DNA of 64,000 nt from Sphingomonas sp. Leaf230 (GCF_001421745.1 NZ_LMKW01000011.1:186001-250000); one strand, 5' to 3'; numbered from the stretch's first letter, positions 17,329 through 26,718 are shown. Numbers and translations are program-made. Notes: generated by a model not told the origin, from the letters alone.

Positions 17329-18530
17329 AGACCGGCCTGCTTTAGGGCCTGATCGAGGTCGTCGATCACGTCCTGCGCGTCTTCGAGCCCGACGTTAATC
17401 CGGAGAAGCCCCTCGGTCACGCCCATCTCGATCTGCTTGTCGGGCGAAACGCTGGCGTGCGTGGTCGAGGCGGGGTGCGTCATCAGGGAGCGCGAGTCGC
17501 CGATGTTGTTCGAGATATCGACCAGCTCCAGCGCGTCGAGCAGTGCGTGTGCCTGATCGCGACCCTCGACCTCGAACGCGAAGATCGGCCCGCAGGCGTC
17601 CATCTGGCGCTTGGCCAGTTCGTGCTGCGGATGGCTCTGCAGGAAGGGATGCAGCACGCGGGGCACGCGGCCTTCGAGGAATTCGCCGATCCTCATCGCG
17701 TTTTCGGACTGGCGGTGGATGCGCAGGTCGAGCGTCTCGAGGCCCTTGAGCACCACCCACGCGTTGAACGGCGACAGCGTTGGGCCAGTGTTGCGCGTGA
17801 ACGGCAGCAGCGTGTTGGTGATGAAATCCTCGGTCCCGCAAACTGCGCCGGCGAGCACGCGGCCCTGCCCGTCCATCATCTTGGTCGCGCTGTAGGCGGT
17901 GACGTCCGCGCCGAACTCCATCGGCCGCTGAAGCGCCGGCGTCGCGAACGCGTTGTCGACCACGGTCGTGATGCCGCGTTCGCGCGCGATGTCGCAGATC
18001 GCCTTGAGGTCGGCGATGTCCATCGTCGGGTTGGCGGGCGTCTCGAAGAAGAACACCTTAGTCTCGGGGCGGACCGCGTCGAGGAACGCCTGCGGATCGC
18101 GCGCGTCGACGATCGTCGTGGCGATCCCGAACTTCGGCAACAGCGTGTCGGTGAGCCAGCGGCACGATCCGAACGCCGCGCGGCCGCCGACGAGATGGTC
18201 GCCGGTCTGGAGCTGGCACAGCAGAGACGCGGTCATCGCCGCCATACCGGTTGCCATCGTCCGGCATGCCTCGGCGCCCTCCAGCAGCGCGATCCGCTCC
18301 TCGAGCATCTGCACCGTCGGGTTTTGGAGGCGGGAATAGGTCATCCCCTCCTGCTCGCCGGCAAAGCGTGCCGCGGCGTCGCCCGCCTTGTCGTAGCAAT
18401 AGCCCGAGGTGAGGAACAACGCCTCCGACGTCTCGCCATATTCGCTGCGGGCGGTGCCGCCGCGAATGGCGCGCGTCGTGGGACGCCAATTCTGGGTGAT
18501 CGAACGATCCTGGCCGGTCTTGCGCTTCAT
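17325..18530 (-). CDS. metZ: O-succinylhomoserine sulfhydrylase
   Basis: PLP enzyme that makes homocysteine directly from O-succinylhomoserine and sulfide in methionine synthesis. The PLP Lys lies in YSATKMMDGQGR, the first aromatic-Arg pair in MTYSRLQNPT, and VDNAFATP precedes the Lys. The length of 401 aa is normal. ATG 18528-18530 (MKRKTGQDRSI) is the start; the frame extends upstream through a palindromic repeat and is not coding there. First gene of a four-gene chain with 4-nt overlaps. I looked for a SAM-II-type riboswitch upstream and did not find one. Confidence 0.93.
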   Translation of the reverse strand: MKRKTGQDRSITQNWRPTTRAIRGGTARSEYGETSEALFLTSGYCYDKAGDAAARFAGEQEGMTYSRLQNPTVQMLEERIALLEGAEACRTMATGMAAMTASLLCQLQTGDHLVGGRAAFGSCRWLTDTLLPKFGIATTIVDARDPQAFLDAVRPETKVFFFETPANPTMDIADLKAICDIARERGITTVVDNAFATPALQRPMEFGADVTAYSATKMMDGQGRVLAGAVCGTEDFITNTLLPFTRNTGPTLSPFNAWVVLKGLETLDLRIHRQSENAMRIGEFLEGRVPRVLHPFLQSHPQHELAKRQMDACGPIFAFEVEGRDQAHALLDALELVDISNNIGDSRSLMTHPASTTHASVSPDKQIEMGVTEGLLRINVGLEDAQDVIDDLDQALKQAGL

Positions 18531-18617
18531 GCGCGCCGCTTTGCCGGGGGGGAGCCGCGATGACAAGCCCGGGGACAAGCCTTGCGGGTGTGAAGCCCTG
18601 TTCCAAGGGCCGTCATT

Positions 18618-18728
18618 CTCCCCTCCCTGGAAGGGAGGGGTTGGGGGTGGGTCGGGTTCCGGATCGTGGAACGGTCGCGACTTGAGCTGGCCTACCCACC
18701 CCCAGCCCCTCCCTTCCAGGGAGGGGAG
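18618..18728. repeat. Intergenic palindromic repeat (family A)
   Basis: Outer arms CTCCCCTCCCTGGAAGGGAG and its near complement; inner arms GGGGGTGGGT and ACCCACCCCC. It lies between the glycosyltransferase gene (ends 18737) and metZ, both on the minus strand, so it may be transcribed. Confidence 0.87.
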
Positions 18729-18736
18729 CGAGAAGA

Positions 18737-19837
18737 TTAGTATCGTCCCCACGTAAATTTAGACGACAGCGCGTAGTTCCACACCGCACCGACCAGAACG
18801 CCGATCAGTGCCGAGGCCGCCCAGGCCCCGTCGCGCATCTCGTACAGGAACGCGGCGATGCCGACGTTGGCGACCGCGCCGACCGAGCAGATCACCGCGA
18901 ACGACACCCAGCCGTCGACCAGTTGCCGCCACCCCTTCAACCGCCGGTCGCGGTACGTCAGCGCGTTGTTGAGGAAGAAGTTGAAGGTGAGGGCGGCGAG
19001 CGTCGCGACGATCTCGCCGACCAGGAAGTGCGTGCCGAACCCGACGAACAACGCGGTCAGCACCGCCATGTGGATGCCGACGCCGAGCACGCCGATCGCC
19101 GAGAACATCGCGAACCGCACGGGCACGACGCGGCCGAACATCCGGTCGTAGATCGCGATCAGATACTCCATCGCGACGACGTGATCGAGCTTGCTCTCGC
19201 CCTCGGTCCGACAGCGGAACGTGTACGGCACCTCGACGAAGCGCAGCGGCGTCGGCGAGGCGGTGAGCAGGTCGAGCAGGATCTTGAAGCCGATCGCCGA
19301 CAGCGACGGCGAGAGGTGGCGGACGATGTCGGTGCGGATCATGAAGAAGCCGCTCATCGGATCGTTGAGATCGCATTTCAGCACGCGGCGGGAAAGCTTT
19401 GTGGCGAGCGCCGACTTGGCGACGCGGTCGTTGTCCCACTCGCCGGTGCCGCCGCCGCTGACGAAACGCGAACCGATCACCACGTCGGTCTCGCCGTCCT
19501 TCAACAGGTCGAGCATCGCCGGCAACAATGTCTCGTCATGCTGGAGATCGCCGTCGATCACCGCGACGACCGGCGCGGCGGTCGCGCACATCCCCTCGAT
19601 GCAGGCCGACGACAGCCCCCGCCGACCGATCCGCTGAATCACACGCACCCGCTTGTCGAGCCGTGCGATCTCGCGCGCGGCGTCGGCGGTGCCGTCGGGA
19701 CTGTCGTCGTCGACGAAGATCGCTTCCCAGTTCAGCCCGACCAGTGCCTGATCGAGCTTTGCGATCAGCGTCGCGACATTGGCCTTCTCATTGAACGTCG
19801 GGATGACGACCGCGAGTTGCAGCAGGTCACCCGTCAA
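18737..19837 (-). CDS. Family 2 glycosyltransferase fused to a GtrA-like membrane domain
   Basis: A 366-aa protein with two parts. Residues 1-230 form a dolichol-phosphate-mannose-synthase-like GT2 domain ([30 protein letters not shown] with the metal-binding DxD-like site). Residues 240-360 hold four membrane helices of the GtrA type, including [16 protein letters not shown]. Such fusions load a sugar onto a polyprenyl phosphate and help move it across the membrane for envelope glycan modification. The sugar is unknown. The gene overlaps leuB by four bases. Confidence 0.92.
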   Translation of the reverse strand: MTGDLLQLAVVIPTFNEKANVATLIAKLDQALVGLNWEAIFVDDDSPDGTADAAREIARLDKRVRVIQRIGRRGLSSACIEGMCATAAPVVAVIDGDLQHDETLLPAMLDLLKDGETDVVIGSRFVSGGGTGEWDNDRVAKSALATKLSRRVLKCDLNDPMSGFFMIRTDIVRHLSPSLSAIGFKILLDLLTASPTPLRFVEVPYTFRCRTEGESKLDHVVAMEYLIAIYDRMFGRVVPVRFAMFSAIGVLGVGIHMAVLTALFVGFGTHFLVGEIVATLAALTFNFFLNNALTYRDRRLKGWRQLVDGWVSFAVICSVGAVANVGIAAFLYEMRDGAWAASALIGVLVGAVWNYALSSKFTWGRY

Positions 19838-20880
19838 ACGAGGTTAGCCAGCACTGCATCGCCCATGTCGCGAGTCGACAGCGTGCCGCCGAGATCGGGC
19901 GTGCGCGCGCCGTCGAGGATCGCGGCAGCGACGGCCGCTTCGATCCGATCCGCCGCTTCGGGCAGATCGAGCGAATGCCGCAGCATCATCGCCGCGGACA
20001 GGATCGCCGCGCAGGGGTTGGCCTTGCCCTGCCCTGCAATGTCGGGCGCACTGCCGTGGATCGGTTCGTACATGCCCTTGTTCGATCCGTTCAGCGCGGC
20101 GGACGGCAGCATGCCGATCGAGCCGGCGCACATCGATGCCTCGTCCGAGAGGATGTCACCGAAGAGATTGCCGGTGACGATCACGTCGAACTGCCCTGGG
20201 TTCCGGACCATCTGCATCGCCGCGTTGTCGACGTACATGTGGCTGAGTTCGACGTCGGGATAGTCGGCTGACACCTCGATCACGACGTCGCGCCAGAGCT
20301 GCGATGTTTCGAGGACGTTTGCCTTATCGACCGAGAGCAGCTTGCCCTTCCGAGTGCGTGCGGTCTCGAAGCCGACGCGGGCGATGCGCGCGATCTCGGT
20401 CTCGTCGTAGCGCATCTCGTCATGGCCTTCGCGCAGGCCATCAGCGGTGGTGCGGATGCCCTTGGCGCCGAAATACACGTCGCCGGTCAGTTCGCGGACG
20501 ATGACCATGTCGATCGACCGGGCGATCTCGGGGCGGAGCGCGGAGGCGTCCTCCAGGCCGGCGAACAGCTTGGCGGGACGCAAATTGGCGAACAGGCCAA
20601 GGTCCTTGCGCAGGCCGAGAATGGCTTGCTCGGGGCGAAACTGGCGTTCGAGCGCGTCGCAGTCGGGATCACCGACCGCACCGAACAGGATTGCATCCGC
20701 ACGGCGGGCGAGTTCGAGCGTCTCGGGCGGAAGCGGATGGCCGACCGCCTTGTACGCGGCACCGCCGACGAGGCCTTCGTCATAGGTCAGGTCGAGGCCG
20801 AGCGTATCGAGCACGCGACGGGCCTCCGCCGTGACTTCGGGTCCGATGCCGTCGCCGGCCAGTATCGCGATCAAGGGCAT
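19834..20880 (-). CDS. leuB: 3-isopropylmalate dehydrogenase
   Basis: NAD-dependent oxidative decarboxylase of leucine synthesis. GDGIGPEV at the N-terminus, [21 protein letters not shown] and the C-terminal [18 protein letters not shown] are family signatures. The length of 348 aa is normal. ATG 20878-20880 has AGGAG upstream. leuC and leuD are not adjacent; instead leuB is coupled to a glycosyltransferase gene. Confidence 0.97.
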   Translation of the reverse strand: MPLIAILAGDGIGPEVTAEARRVLDTLGLDLTYDEGLVGGAAYKAVGHPLPPETLELARRADAILFGAVGDPDCDALERQFRPEQAILGLRKDLGLFANLRPAKLFAGLEDASALRPEIARSIDMVIVRELTGDVYFGAKGIRTTADGLREGHDEMRYDETEIARIARVGFETARTRKGKLLSVDKANVLETSQLWRDVVIEVSADYPDVELSHMYVDNAAMQMVRNPGQFDVIVTGNLFGDILSDEASMCAGSIGMLPSAALNGSNKGMYEPIHGSAPDIAGQGKANPCAAILSAAMMLRHSLDLPEAADRIEAAVAAAILDGARTPDLGGTLSTRDMGDAVLANLV

Positions 20881-20921
20881 GTGCGTTTCTCCTGCGCGGC
20901 CCCTTGCCGGGCGGTGCGCGC

Positions 20922-21653
20922 TCACGCAACCGCCCTTTTGAGGCGATCGACCAGCCGGTCGCGCGCCGCCAACGGATCGGCGCGGCGGTCGACGAGAATG
21001 TCGCGGGCGAGGAAGTGACCGGTCAACCGCAGGCCGTCGAAGATGTCCGGCCATGCCGCTTCACCGCCTGCCAGCAGGAAGTCGGGTAATCGCAGGAGCT
21101 TGCCTTCATACCCGAACGCCGCCCCGCGCGAGACGGCTGCGCCGCTTTTTGGCGACACGAAGCCGAGATCGTCCTCCGCTCCGGTCGCGACGCAGCGGTC
21201 GAGATCAAGTCCGAACCCCAGTTCAGCCAGCACCAGTAATTCGTACCGGACCAGCGCCGCCGCCCAACCGCGGGCGGATGGCGCGCTCTCGATCGCACCC
21301 AGCACGCCGTCGAGCGCGTCGTGGATCTGCGGATAGGGCTGTGCTTCGGGGAGAGCGGAGGCGGCCAGCGCAGTCGCCCATTCGAGCGCACCGGCTGCGA
21401 GCGGCTCGCCGTGCAGCGTCGCGCGGCTGTGGATCAGCTCGGCGGTCAGCGAGGCCAGTTGCTCGCCGGTCCGCGCACGCCACTCGCCTTGGATGACGTT
21501 CGCCTGCAACAGCACCGGCCGCATCGCGCGCGACCGCCCGCCGCGGACGTAGCCAGGCTGCACGCCATCGTTCCGGGTCAGCGCGCGCACGATCGCGCCA
21601 TGCTCGCCATGCTGGCGAACGGCGACGACGATGGCGGAGGCGCGGAGGTGCAT
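20922..21653 (-). CDS. recO: DNA repair protein RecO
   Basis: Recombination mediator that, with RecR, loads RecA onto SSB-coated single strands. N-terminal OB-fold ([30 protein letters not shown]) followed by the helical part with [24 protein letters not shown]. The canonical Cys zinc knuckle is not present; only one Cys (LDRCVATG) remains, as in other alphaproteobacterial RecO. At 243 aa it has the normal length. It lies 41 bp upstream of leuB on the same strand. Confidence 0.92.
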   Translation of the reverse strand: MHLRASAIVVAVRQHGEHGAIVRALTRNDGVQPGYVRGGRSRAMRPVLLQANVIQGEWRARTGEQLASLTAELIHSRATLHGEPLAAGALEWATALAASALPEAQPYPQIHDALDGVLGAIESAPSARGWAAALVRYELLVLAELGFGLDLDRCVATGAEDDLGFVSPKSGAAVSRGAAFGYEGKLLRLPDFLLAGGEAAWPDIFDGLRLTGHFLARDILVDRRADPLAARDRLVDRLKRAVA

Positions 21654-21772
21654 GGGTTACCCTGTACCGCTCTCGCTCGAAGGAGAAGAGAGATTTAGCC
21701 GCGGATAGGCTCCGCCGTCACGCCGAGCGTTCGCAAGCCGAACCGAACCCTCTGTGCCACGACCGACGCGTG

Positions 21773-22750
21773 TCAGGTGCGCCGCGACCGGGGGCGTTCC
21801 GAGATCCAGTTCGACCACAGCTGTTCGGCTTGTCGCCAGCGCGTGCGCACCGGGTCGGGGCCGAGCGGGACGTCGCCCCGGTCGAGTTCGAGCACCGGGC
21901 GATCAGTGAAATGCGTGGTCGGCAGCACGTCACGCATCTCTGCGAGCATGGTGCACAACGCCTGGAAGCGGCGGACATGGACCGCGTTCGCGCGTGTGCC
22001 GCGGCGGTTGGCGAGTTCGAAGCCGTGGCTGACGATCGTCACCGCGGCATGGTGCGACACCGCCGCATGTTCGAGCGCGTCGTAGCTTTCGCCCGCGGAC
22101 AAGGCGCAGAGCTGGAAGGTGCGGATCCTGCCGCGGAGGTCCTCGATCACCGTCACCGGGACTTCGACGATGCCGGTGCCGTTCGTGCGGCGGACCGGGG
22201 CGATCTGGCGGGCGGGAAGCGAGATACGGCTGGTGTGCGGCGCCTCCGACCCGTTGTGGCTGCTGTCATAGGCAAAGCCCAGGCCTTCGAGCGCGGTCAG
22301 CGTGTCGTCGTTCGCGGCATAGCTCCCTGCGCGAAACGCGATCGGGTGCGGCGCGCCGGCTTCGACCAGCAATTCCGTCGCGCGAACGAGCAGGTCGGTC
22401 TGCTCGGCAAGGCTGTACGTGTACAGTTGGAACCGGTCGTGCGCGACGCCGCGATCGCCCGCCCGCGCGCTGGTCCAGTTGGGGTGGAGGTGGAGCTGGA
22501 CCTCCTGGCCGGCGTCCAGGATCGTCTCGATCATGCGGCGGATGGGGGCAGGCCCAAACGTGATCGCGGGCATCGGATCGACGAAGAAACACGCCTTCAG
22601 ATTGTGCCGGGCGAGTTCCGCAAGTTGATACCCCAGACCGACCCCCGCCGGCTCCAGCGAACGCGCGTAGATCGCGTCGCAATCCAGACCGGCGGCATGG
22701 TGGCGCCACGCGAACTCGGTATCGATGGTCAGGAAGACAGGCGTAGTCAC
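21773..22750 (-). CDS. Polysaccharide deacetylase-like protein
   Basis: A 325-aa cytoplasmic protein (no signal peptide) of the NodB-homology fold. FLTIDTEFAW carries the first metal-site acids, EVQLHLHPNW the His pair, and FRAGSYAAND the catalytic Arg-containing motif. This group is found in many sphingomonads, often near glycan genes. The substrate is unknown. Its promoter region is an unusually AT-rich stretch with a 17-bp palindrome (22799-22815). The C-terminal tail is Arg-rich. Confidence 0.82.
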   Translation of the reverse strand: MTTPVFLTIDTEFAWRHHAAGLDCDAIYARSLEPAGVGLGYQLAELARHNLKACFFVDPMPAITFGPAPIRRMIETILDAGQEVQLHLHPNWTSARAGDRGVAHDRFQLYTYSLAEQTDLLVRATELLVEAGAPHPIAFRAGSYAANDDTLTALEGLGFAYDSSHNGSEAPHTSRISLPARQIAPVRRTNGTGIVEVPVTVIEDLRGRIRTFQLCALSAGESYDALEHAAVSHHAAVTIVSHGFELANRRGTRANAVHVRRFQALCTMLAEMRDVLPTTHFTDRPVLELDRGDVPLGPDPVRTRWRQAEQLWSNWISERPRSRRT

Positions 22751-22798
22751 GGATTAGTATGTAACAATCAGTAGTGAAAATGGCGTTGCGATTTTATA

Positions 22799-22815
22799 CA
22801 AATCAACTTGATTTG
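22799..22815. promoter_or_regulatory. 17-bp palindrome, candidate operator of the deacetylase gene
   Basis: CAAATCAACTTGATTTG is a perfect dyad with one central base, centred 57 bp upstream of the deacetylase start and just upstream of a TATAAA-like box (minus strand, about 22793-22798). It lies in the most AT-rich stretch of the window (about 22750-22832). The site has the size and symmetry of a dimeric repressor or activator operator. The binding protein is unknown. Confidence 0.5.
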
Positions 22816-22905
22816 GGTTATAATTTTTTCCCGATCCGGGACGTCATCGTCTTTAGGTCCGCACGACCATCTGTGTGTTCTCGATCGACGGCCAAGTCCA
22901 TGCGG

Positions 22906-24831
22906 CTACCGTGAATGATAGAAGTCGTAGACCTGCTGGGCGACGCCTGCCGATACGCCGGGTGCCTGCTGAAGATCCTGCAAGCTCGCGTTGCGGACCG
23001 CACGGCCGGTGCCGAAGTGCATCAGCAACGCCTTTTTGCGCGCGGGGCCGATGCCGGGGACTTCGTCGAGCGGGCTGGCGCCGATCGCCTTGCTGCGCTT
23101 GTCGCGGTGGACGCCGATCGCGAAGCGGTGGACCTCGTCGCGCAGGCGCTGGAGGTAGAACAGCACCGGGGCGTTGACGGGGAGCTGGAACTCGCGACCG
23201 TCGAGCATGTGGAACACCTCTCGCCCATCGCGGCCATGCTCCGGGCCCTTGGCGATCCCGACCAGGCACACGTCCTCGACGCCGATCTCCTCGAGCGCGG
23301 CTTTCACCGTGTTGAGCTGGCCCTTGCCGCCGTCGATCAAGACGAGATCCGGCCAGTCGCCTGAATCACGATCGGGGTCCTCGGCCTGCGCGCGTGAGAA
23401 CCGCCGGGTGAAGACCTCACGCATCATCGCGAAATCGTCGCCCGGCGCGGTATCCTTGTTCTTGATATTGAACTTCCGATACTGGCCTTTACGGAAGCCC
23501 TCCGGCCCCGCGACGACCATCGCGCCGGTCGCAGCGGTGCCCTGAATGTGGCTGTTGTCGTAGATCTCGATACGCTCGGGCGGCTCGGCGAGGTCGAACA
23601 GGTCGGCGACTTCGCGCAGCAGCTTGGCTTGGGTCGTCGATTCGGCCTGGCGGCGCTCGATCGCCTCGATCGCGTTGCGCTTCGCCTGGTCCATCAGACG
23701 ACGCCGATCGCCGCGCTGCGGAACCTGCAACGCGATCTTGTAGCCGGCGCGTTCGCCTAGGGCTTCGGCCAGCAGCGCGCCTTCCGCCAGTTCGCGGTCG
23801 AGCAGGATCTGCTTGGGCGGCGGGACCTCCTCGTAGAACTGGCCGAGGAAGCTGGTCAGCACCTCGTCCTCGGGGACGTCGTTGGTATGCTGCGGGAAGA
23901 AGCTGCGATGCCCCCAGTTCTGGCCGCCGCGGATGAAGAACGCCTGGATGCCGATCAGCCCGTCCTTGCACGCCATCGCGAAGATGTCGGCGTCGCCCAC
24001 GCCCTCCGCGTTGATCGCCTGCGTGCCCTGGATGAACGTGAGCGCGCGGAGACGGTCGCGGAGCAAAGCTGCGAGTTCGAAGTCCATGTTCTCGGCAGCC
24101 GCCTGCATCTGCGCGCCGAGCTTGGCCTGCACGCCGGTCGACTTGCCGCCGAGGAACGCCTTCGCATCCTCGGTCAGTTCCCTGTACGCGGCCTCGTCGA
24201 TCCGGCCGACGCACGGCGCCGAGCAGCGTTTGATTTGATACAACAGACACGGTCGGTCGCGGGTCTTGAAGAAGCTGTCGGTGCAACTGCGCAGGAGGAA
24301 CAGCTTCTGGAGCGCGTTGAGCGTGTTGTTGACCGACCCGGCGCTGGCGAACGGGCCGTAGTAATTGCCCTTGGCCCGGCGCGCGCCGCGGTGCTTCTGG
24401 ACGCGCGGGAAGGCGTGGTCGTCGCGCAGGAGGATGAACGGGAAGCTCTTATCGTCGCGCAACAGCACGTTGTAGGCGGGGCGATAGCGCTTGATCAGCT
24501 GCGATTCGAGCAGCAGCGCTTCGGCTTCGTTGTTGGTGGTGACGATCGTCATCGAGCGGGTCTGCGACACCATCCGCTGGAGGCGTTTCGTCAGCCGCTC
24601 GACCTGGACGTAATTCGCTACGCGGTTCCGAAGCGCACGCGCCTTTCCGACATAGAGCACGTCACCGCGCGCGTCCTGCATGCGGTAGACGCCGGGGCGG
24701 ATCGGCAGCGTGTCTAGCACGTTGCGGATCGCCGCTACGCCTGCCGCGAGGTCTGGCGCTTCACCGCCACCGCGGACGGCGAACGTGGACTTGTCTTCGT
24801 TGAACCGGTCGGGGGAATTGGGGGAGGACAT
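22906..24831 (-). CDS. uvrC: Excinuclease ABC subunit C
   Basis: Nuclease of nucleotide excision repair that cuts on both sides of a lesion after UvrAB recognition. N-terminal GIY-YIG domain (RPGVYRMQ, VLYVGKARALRNRV, residues 45-75), a four-Cys cluster region (RSCTD, RPCLLYQIKRCSAPCVG), a UVR motif, the RNase H-like half (YDNSHIQGT, LVLIDGGKGQL), and a C-terminal helix-hairpin-helix (VPGIGPARKKALL). At 641 aa it is complete. Confidence 0.97.
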   Translation of the reverse strand: MSSPNSPDRFNEDKSTFAVRGGGEAPDLAAGVAAIRNVLDTLPIRPGVYRMQDARGDVLYVGKARALRNRVANYVQVERLTKRLQRMVSQTRSMTIVTTNNEAEALLLESQLIKRYRPAYNVLLRDDKSFPFILLRDDHAFPRVQKHRGARRAKGNYYGPFASAGSVNNTLNALQKLFLLRSCTDSFFKTRDRPCLLYQIKRCSAPCVGRIDEAAYRELTEDAKAFLGGKSTGVQAKLGAQMQAAAENMDFELAALLRDRLRALTFIQGTQAINAEGVGDADIFAMACKDGLIGIQAFFIRGGQNWGHRSFFPQHTNDVPEDEVLTSFLGQFYEEVPPPKQILLDRELAEGALLAEALGERAGYKIALQVPQRGDRRRLMDQAKRNAIEAIERRQAESTTQAKLLREVADLFDLAEPPERIEIYDNSHIQGTAATGAMVVAGPEGFRKGQYRKFNIKNKDTAPGDDFAMMREVFTRRFSRAQAEDPDRDSGDWPDLVLIDGGKGQLNTVKAALEEIGVEDVCLVGIAKGPEHGRDGREVFHMLDGREFQLPVNAPVLFYLQRLRDEVHRFAIGVHRDKRSKAIGASPLDEVPGIGPARKKALLMHFGTGRAVRNASLQDLQQAPGVSAGVAQQVYDFYHSR

Positions 24832-24884
24832 CGCTCAGGAATCTAGGGAGTGCGAGGGGGTTATGCCAGCTTAAGGCAGTGATG

Positions 24885-25101
24885 TTCACGCGAAGGCGCG
24901 AAGAGAAGGGAGGAGTTGGTTCACGCGGAGCCGCGGAGCCGCGGAGAGAAGGTTCGAGCGCCCGGCGTTCGCTCTCACGCTGCCGAAGGCTTACATCCGC
25001 TCGTGGCTGCTCGGTACATCATCCCGAGCCGCAACACCTCCGCGGCTCCGCGTCTCCGCGTGAACCCACCTTTTCTTCGCGCCTTCGCGCCTTAGCGTGA
25101 A
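24885..25101. repeat. Long nested palindromic repeat (family H)
   Basis: A 217-bp element. The outer arms (TTCACGCGAAGGCGCGAAG... at 24885 and its complement ending at 25101) enclose inner arms (GTTCACGCGGAGCCGCGGAG at 24919-24946 and the complement at 25038-25065). It fills nearly all of the 305-bp gap between uvrC and sugE, where I see no gene. The centre (about 24950-25035) is not repeated. Confidence 0.85.
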
Positions 25102-25136
25102 TCAATCTTACGCGCCCTACGGGCGAAGGCAGAAGG

Positions 25137-25457
25137 TCAGGTTTGGGCGAAGACCTTGGTGCCGACGATGCCGACAACGGTCACGGCCATGAAGCAGGCC
25201 TGGATGCCGCTGACCTTGTCGTCGAACAGGATGACGCCGCCGATGATGACACCGATCGCGCCTGCGCCGGTCCAGATCGCATAGGCTGTGCCCGCTGGAA
25301 GGCCGCGCATGGCGAGCGCGAGCAGGCCCATGTTGACGAAGCTCAGGATGATCGGGACGCTGGAGGCCTGCCATGTGGCGACGGTGGCCGCCCATTTCAG
25401 GCTGAGCGCCCAGCAAATTTCGGTGACGACGGCGACGGCGAGGATGAGCCAGGACAT
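25137..25457 (-). CDS. sugE: Small multidrug resistance family transporter, SugE/Gdx-like
   Basis: A 106-aa four-helix membrane protein. The N-terminus WLILAVAVVTEICWALSLKW carries the essential Glu of the SMR family; AYAIWTGAGAIGVIIGG is typical of the SugE/Gdx branch, which exports guanidinium in exchange for protons. The leader can form a hairpin that hides the ribosome site (25464-25487). A single gene in the family's guanidinium branch is assumed to act as a homodimer. Confidence 0.9.
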   Translation of the reverse strand: MSWLILAVAVVTEICWALSLKWAATVATWQASSVPIILSFVNMGLLALAMRGLPAGTAYAIWTGAGAIGVIIGGVILFDDKVSGIQACFMAVTVVGIVGTKVFAQT

Positions 25458-25463
25458 GAATAT

Positions 25464-25487
25464 TCTCCAACGGGCTCAGATTGGAGA
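25464..25487 (-). promoter_or_regulatory. SD-masking hairpin in the sugE leader
   Basis: Minus strand: TCTCCAA pairs perfectly with TTGGAGA across a 10-nt loop, and GGAGA is the ribosome site, six bases before the ATG. A second potential stem (CGGCCG with itself) lies just upstream. This could be translational control of the exporter. The loop lacks the ACGR motif expected of a guanidine-II riboswitch. Confidence 0.45.
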
Positions 25488-25545
25488 CTCGGCCGCCGGA
25501 AACCCGGGAAGAGACGGCCGTCAATAATGATGGGTCGCGGGAGGA

Positions 25546-25608
25546 ACGTGCCCTCACCTTCCCACTGCTTTGCAGCGGGCCCCTTCCTCTCCCCCGAGGG
25601 GAGAGGAG
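25546..25608. repeat. Partial intergenic palindromic repeat (family F)
   Basis: Matches one arm of the element at 4444-4578: GTGCCCTCACC, then GCGGGCCCC, then a CTCTCCCCCGAGGGGAGAG hairpin. It lies just beyond the atpF stop codon and may serve as an mRNA end. Confidence 0.75.
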
Positions 25609-25613
25609 CAGGA

Positions 25614-26231
25614 TCAGTTTAGGCGGCTTAGGCCGGAGATCGAGCGGTCGACCATCATGCGGTCGGCGGCGGCGTCGTGATGCTCGGCGATGAGGATACC
25701 GGCAGCCTTCGCCGCAGCATCAGCCGCCCGCGCGCGGACTTCGGCGATCGCGGCGCGCTCGGCGGCGGCGATCTTGTCCTCGGCCATCTTCGCGCGGCGG
25801 GTCATGAGGTCTTCGGCACCAGCCTTCGCCTTAGCGATGATCGCCGCGGCTTCGTGGTGCGCGTGAGCCTTCATGGCTTCGGCTTCGACGTGCGCGGTCT
25901 TGGCCTTTGCCTCGTACTCGGTGCGGATCGCTTCGGCTTCGGCACGGAGCGCCTTGGCTTCGTCGAGCTGCGTGCGGATGCCGGCGATGCGCGTATCGAG
26001 CATCTGGCCGATCATCCCTGGAACCTTCTTCCAGATCATCAGCAGGATGACGACGATCATCGCCACCGCGACCCAGCCGGTCGAGGTCAGGCCGAGCGCG
26101 GTCGGATCGGGCACATGCTCGACGCCGCCGGGCGCGGCCGTGTGACCCTGGAGGCCCTGATTGTCGATCGCACCCTCGGGCGCCATGCCGTCGCCGTGGA
26201 TGACCTTTGCGGCCGAATCTGGATTAGCCAT
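25614..26231 (-). CDS. atpF: ATP synthase Fo subunit b
   Basis: Peripheral stalk subunit of the proton-translocating ATP synthase. A 205-aa protein with a 50-residue hydrophilic N-terminus rich in Gly and Ala, one membrane helix (STGWVAVAMIVVILLMIW), then a long charged coiled coil (DEAKALRAEAEAIRTEYEAK). The long N-terminal extension is typical of alphaproteobacteria. It overlaps the b' gene by eight bases. Last gene of the Fo operon. Confidence 0.93.
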   Translation of the reverse strand: MANPDSAAKVIHGDGMAPEGAIDNQGLQGHTAAPGGVEHVPDPTALGLTSTGWVAVAMIVVILLMIWKKVPGMIGQMLDTRIAGIRTQLDEAKALRAEAEAIRTEYEAKAKTAHVEAEAMKAHAHHEAAAIIAKAKAGAEDLMTRRAKMAEDKIAAAERAAIAEVRARAADAAAKAAGILIAEHHDAAADRMMVDRSISGLSRLN

Positions 26232-26718
26232 GCGCCGTCGTCCTGCGTACCGCGTCGGTCGCCGCGTCCAGGCTGACCTGGAGGCCGGCTACCTTGGCGG
26301 CCAATTGCTGTGCTGCTTCGGCGGCGACACCCTGCAAGTTCGAGAGCGCCTCGGCCTTAGCGTTCGCGACCGCCAGATCGTGATGACCCAGACGCTCGGC
26401 GAGTTCGGCGTCGGCCGCATGGACCTGCTGCTCGAACGCGGTCGCCGCGCGCTTGGCTGCTGCCGCGGTCTCGGCCTGCGCCGCGACGCGAGCCGCGTCC
26501 ATTTCGGCCTGCCAGTTCGCCTGGACCGTATCGGCCTGCGTACGGGCAGCGACCGCTGCCGCCAGATCGCCCGCGATTCGGCCTTCGCGCGAGTCCACGT
26601 TGGACACGATCTTTGGCACCATTCCCTTGCCGATCCCGAAATACAGGATGCCGAAGGTGAGGAGCAGCCAGAAGATCTGCGAGGCGTAGGTAGCGGCTAT
26701 CTGGGAAATCTGGGGCAT
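26224..26718 (-). CDS. atpF': ATP synthase Fo subunit b'
   Basis: Second, diverged b-type stalk subunit, as in photosynthetic and other alphaproteobacteria. The start is ATG 26716-26718 (MPQISQIAATYASQIFWLL, 164 aa); the frame upstream of it is not coding. One membrane helix (SQIFWLLLTFGILYFGI) is followed by an Ala-rich coiled coil. It forms a heterodimer with b. Confidence 0.92.
   Translation of the reverse strand: MPQISQIAATYASQIFWLLLTFGILYFGIGKGMVPKIVSNVDSREGRIAGDLAAAVAARTQADTVQANWQAEMDAARVAAQAETAAAAKRAATAFEQQVHAADAELAERLGHHDLAVANAKAEALSNLQGVAAEAAQQLAAKVAGLQVSLDAATDAVRRTTAHG

Noticed and set aside
18531..18620. SAM-II or other SAM riboswitch upstream of metZ
   Set aside because: I looked for the conserved pseudoknot sequence of SAM-II and did not find it; only a palindromic repeat and unstructured sequence are visible.
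25458..25540. Guanidine-II (mini-ykkC) riboswitch before sugE
   Set aside because: The two hairpins lack the ACGR loops that define the class; only an SD-masking hairpin is reported.
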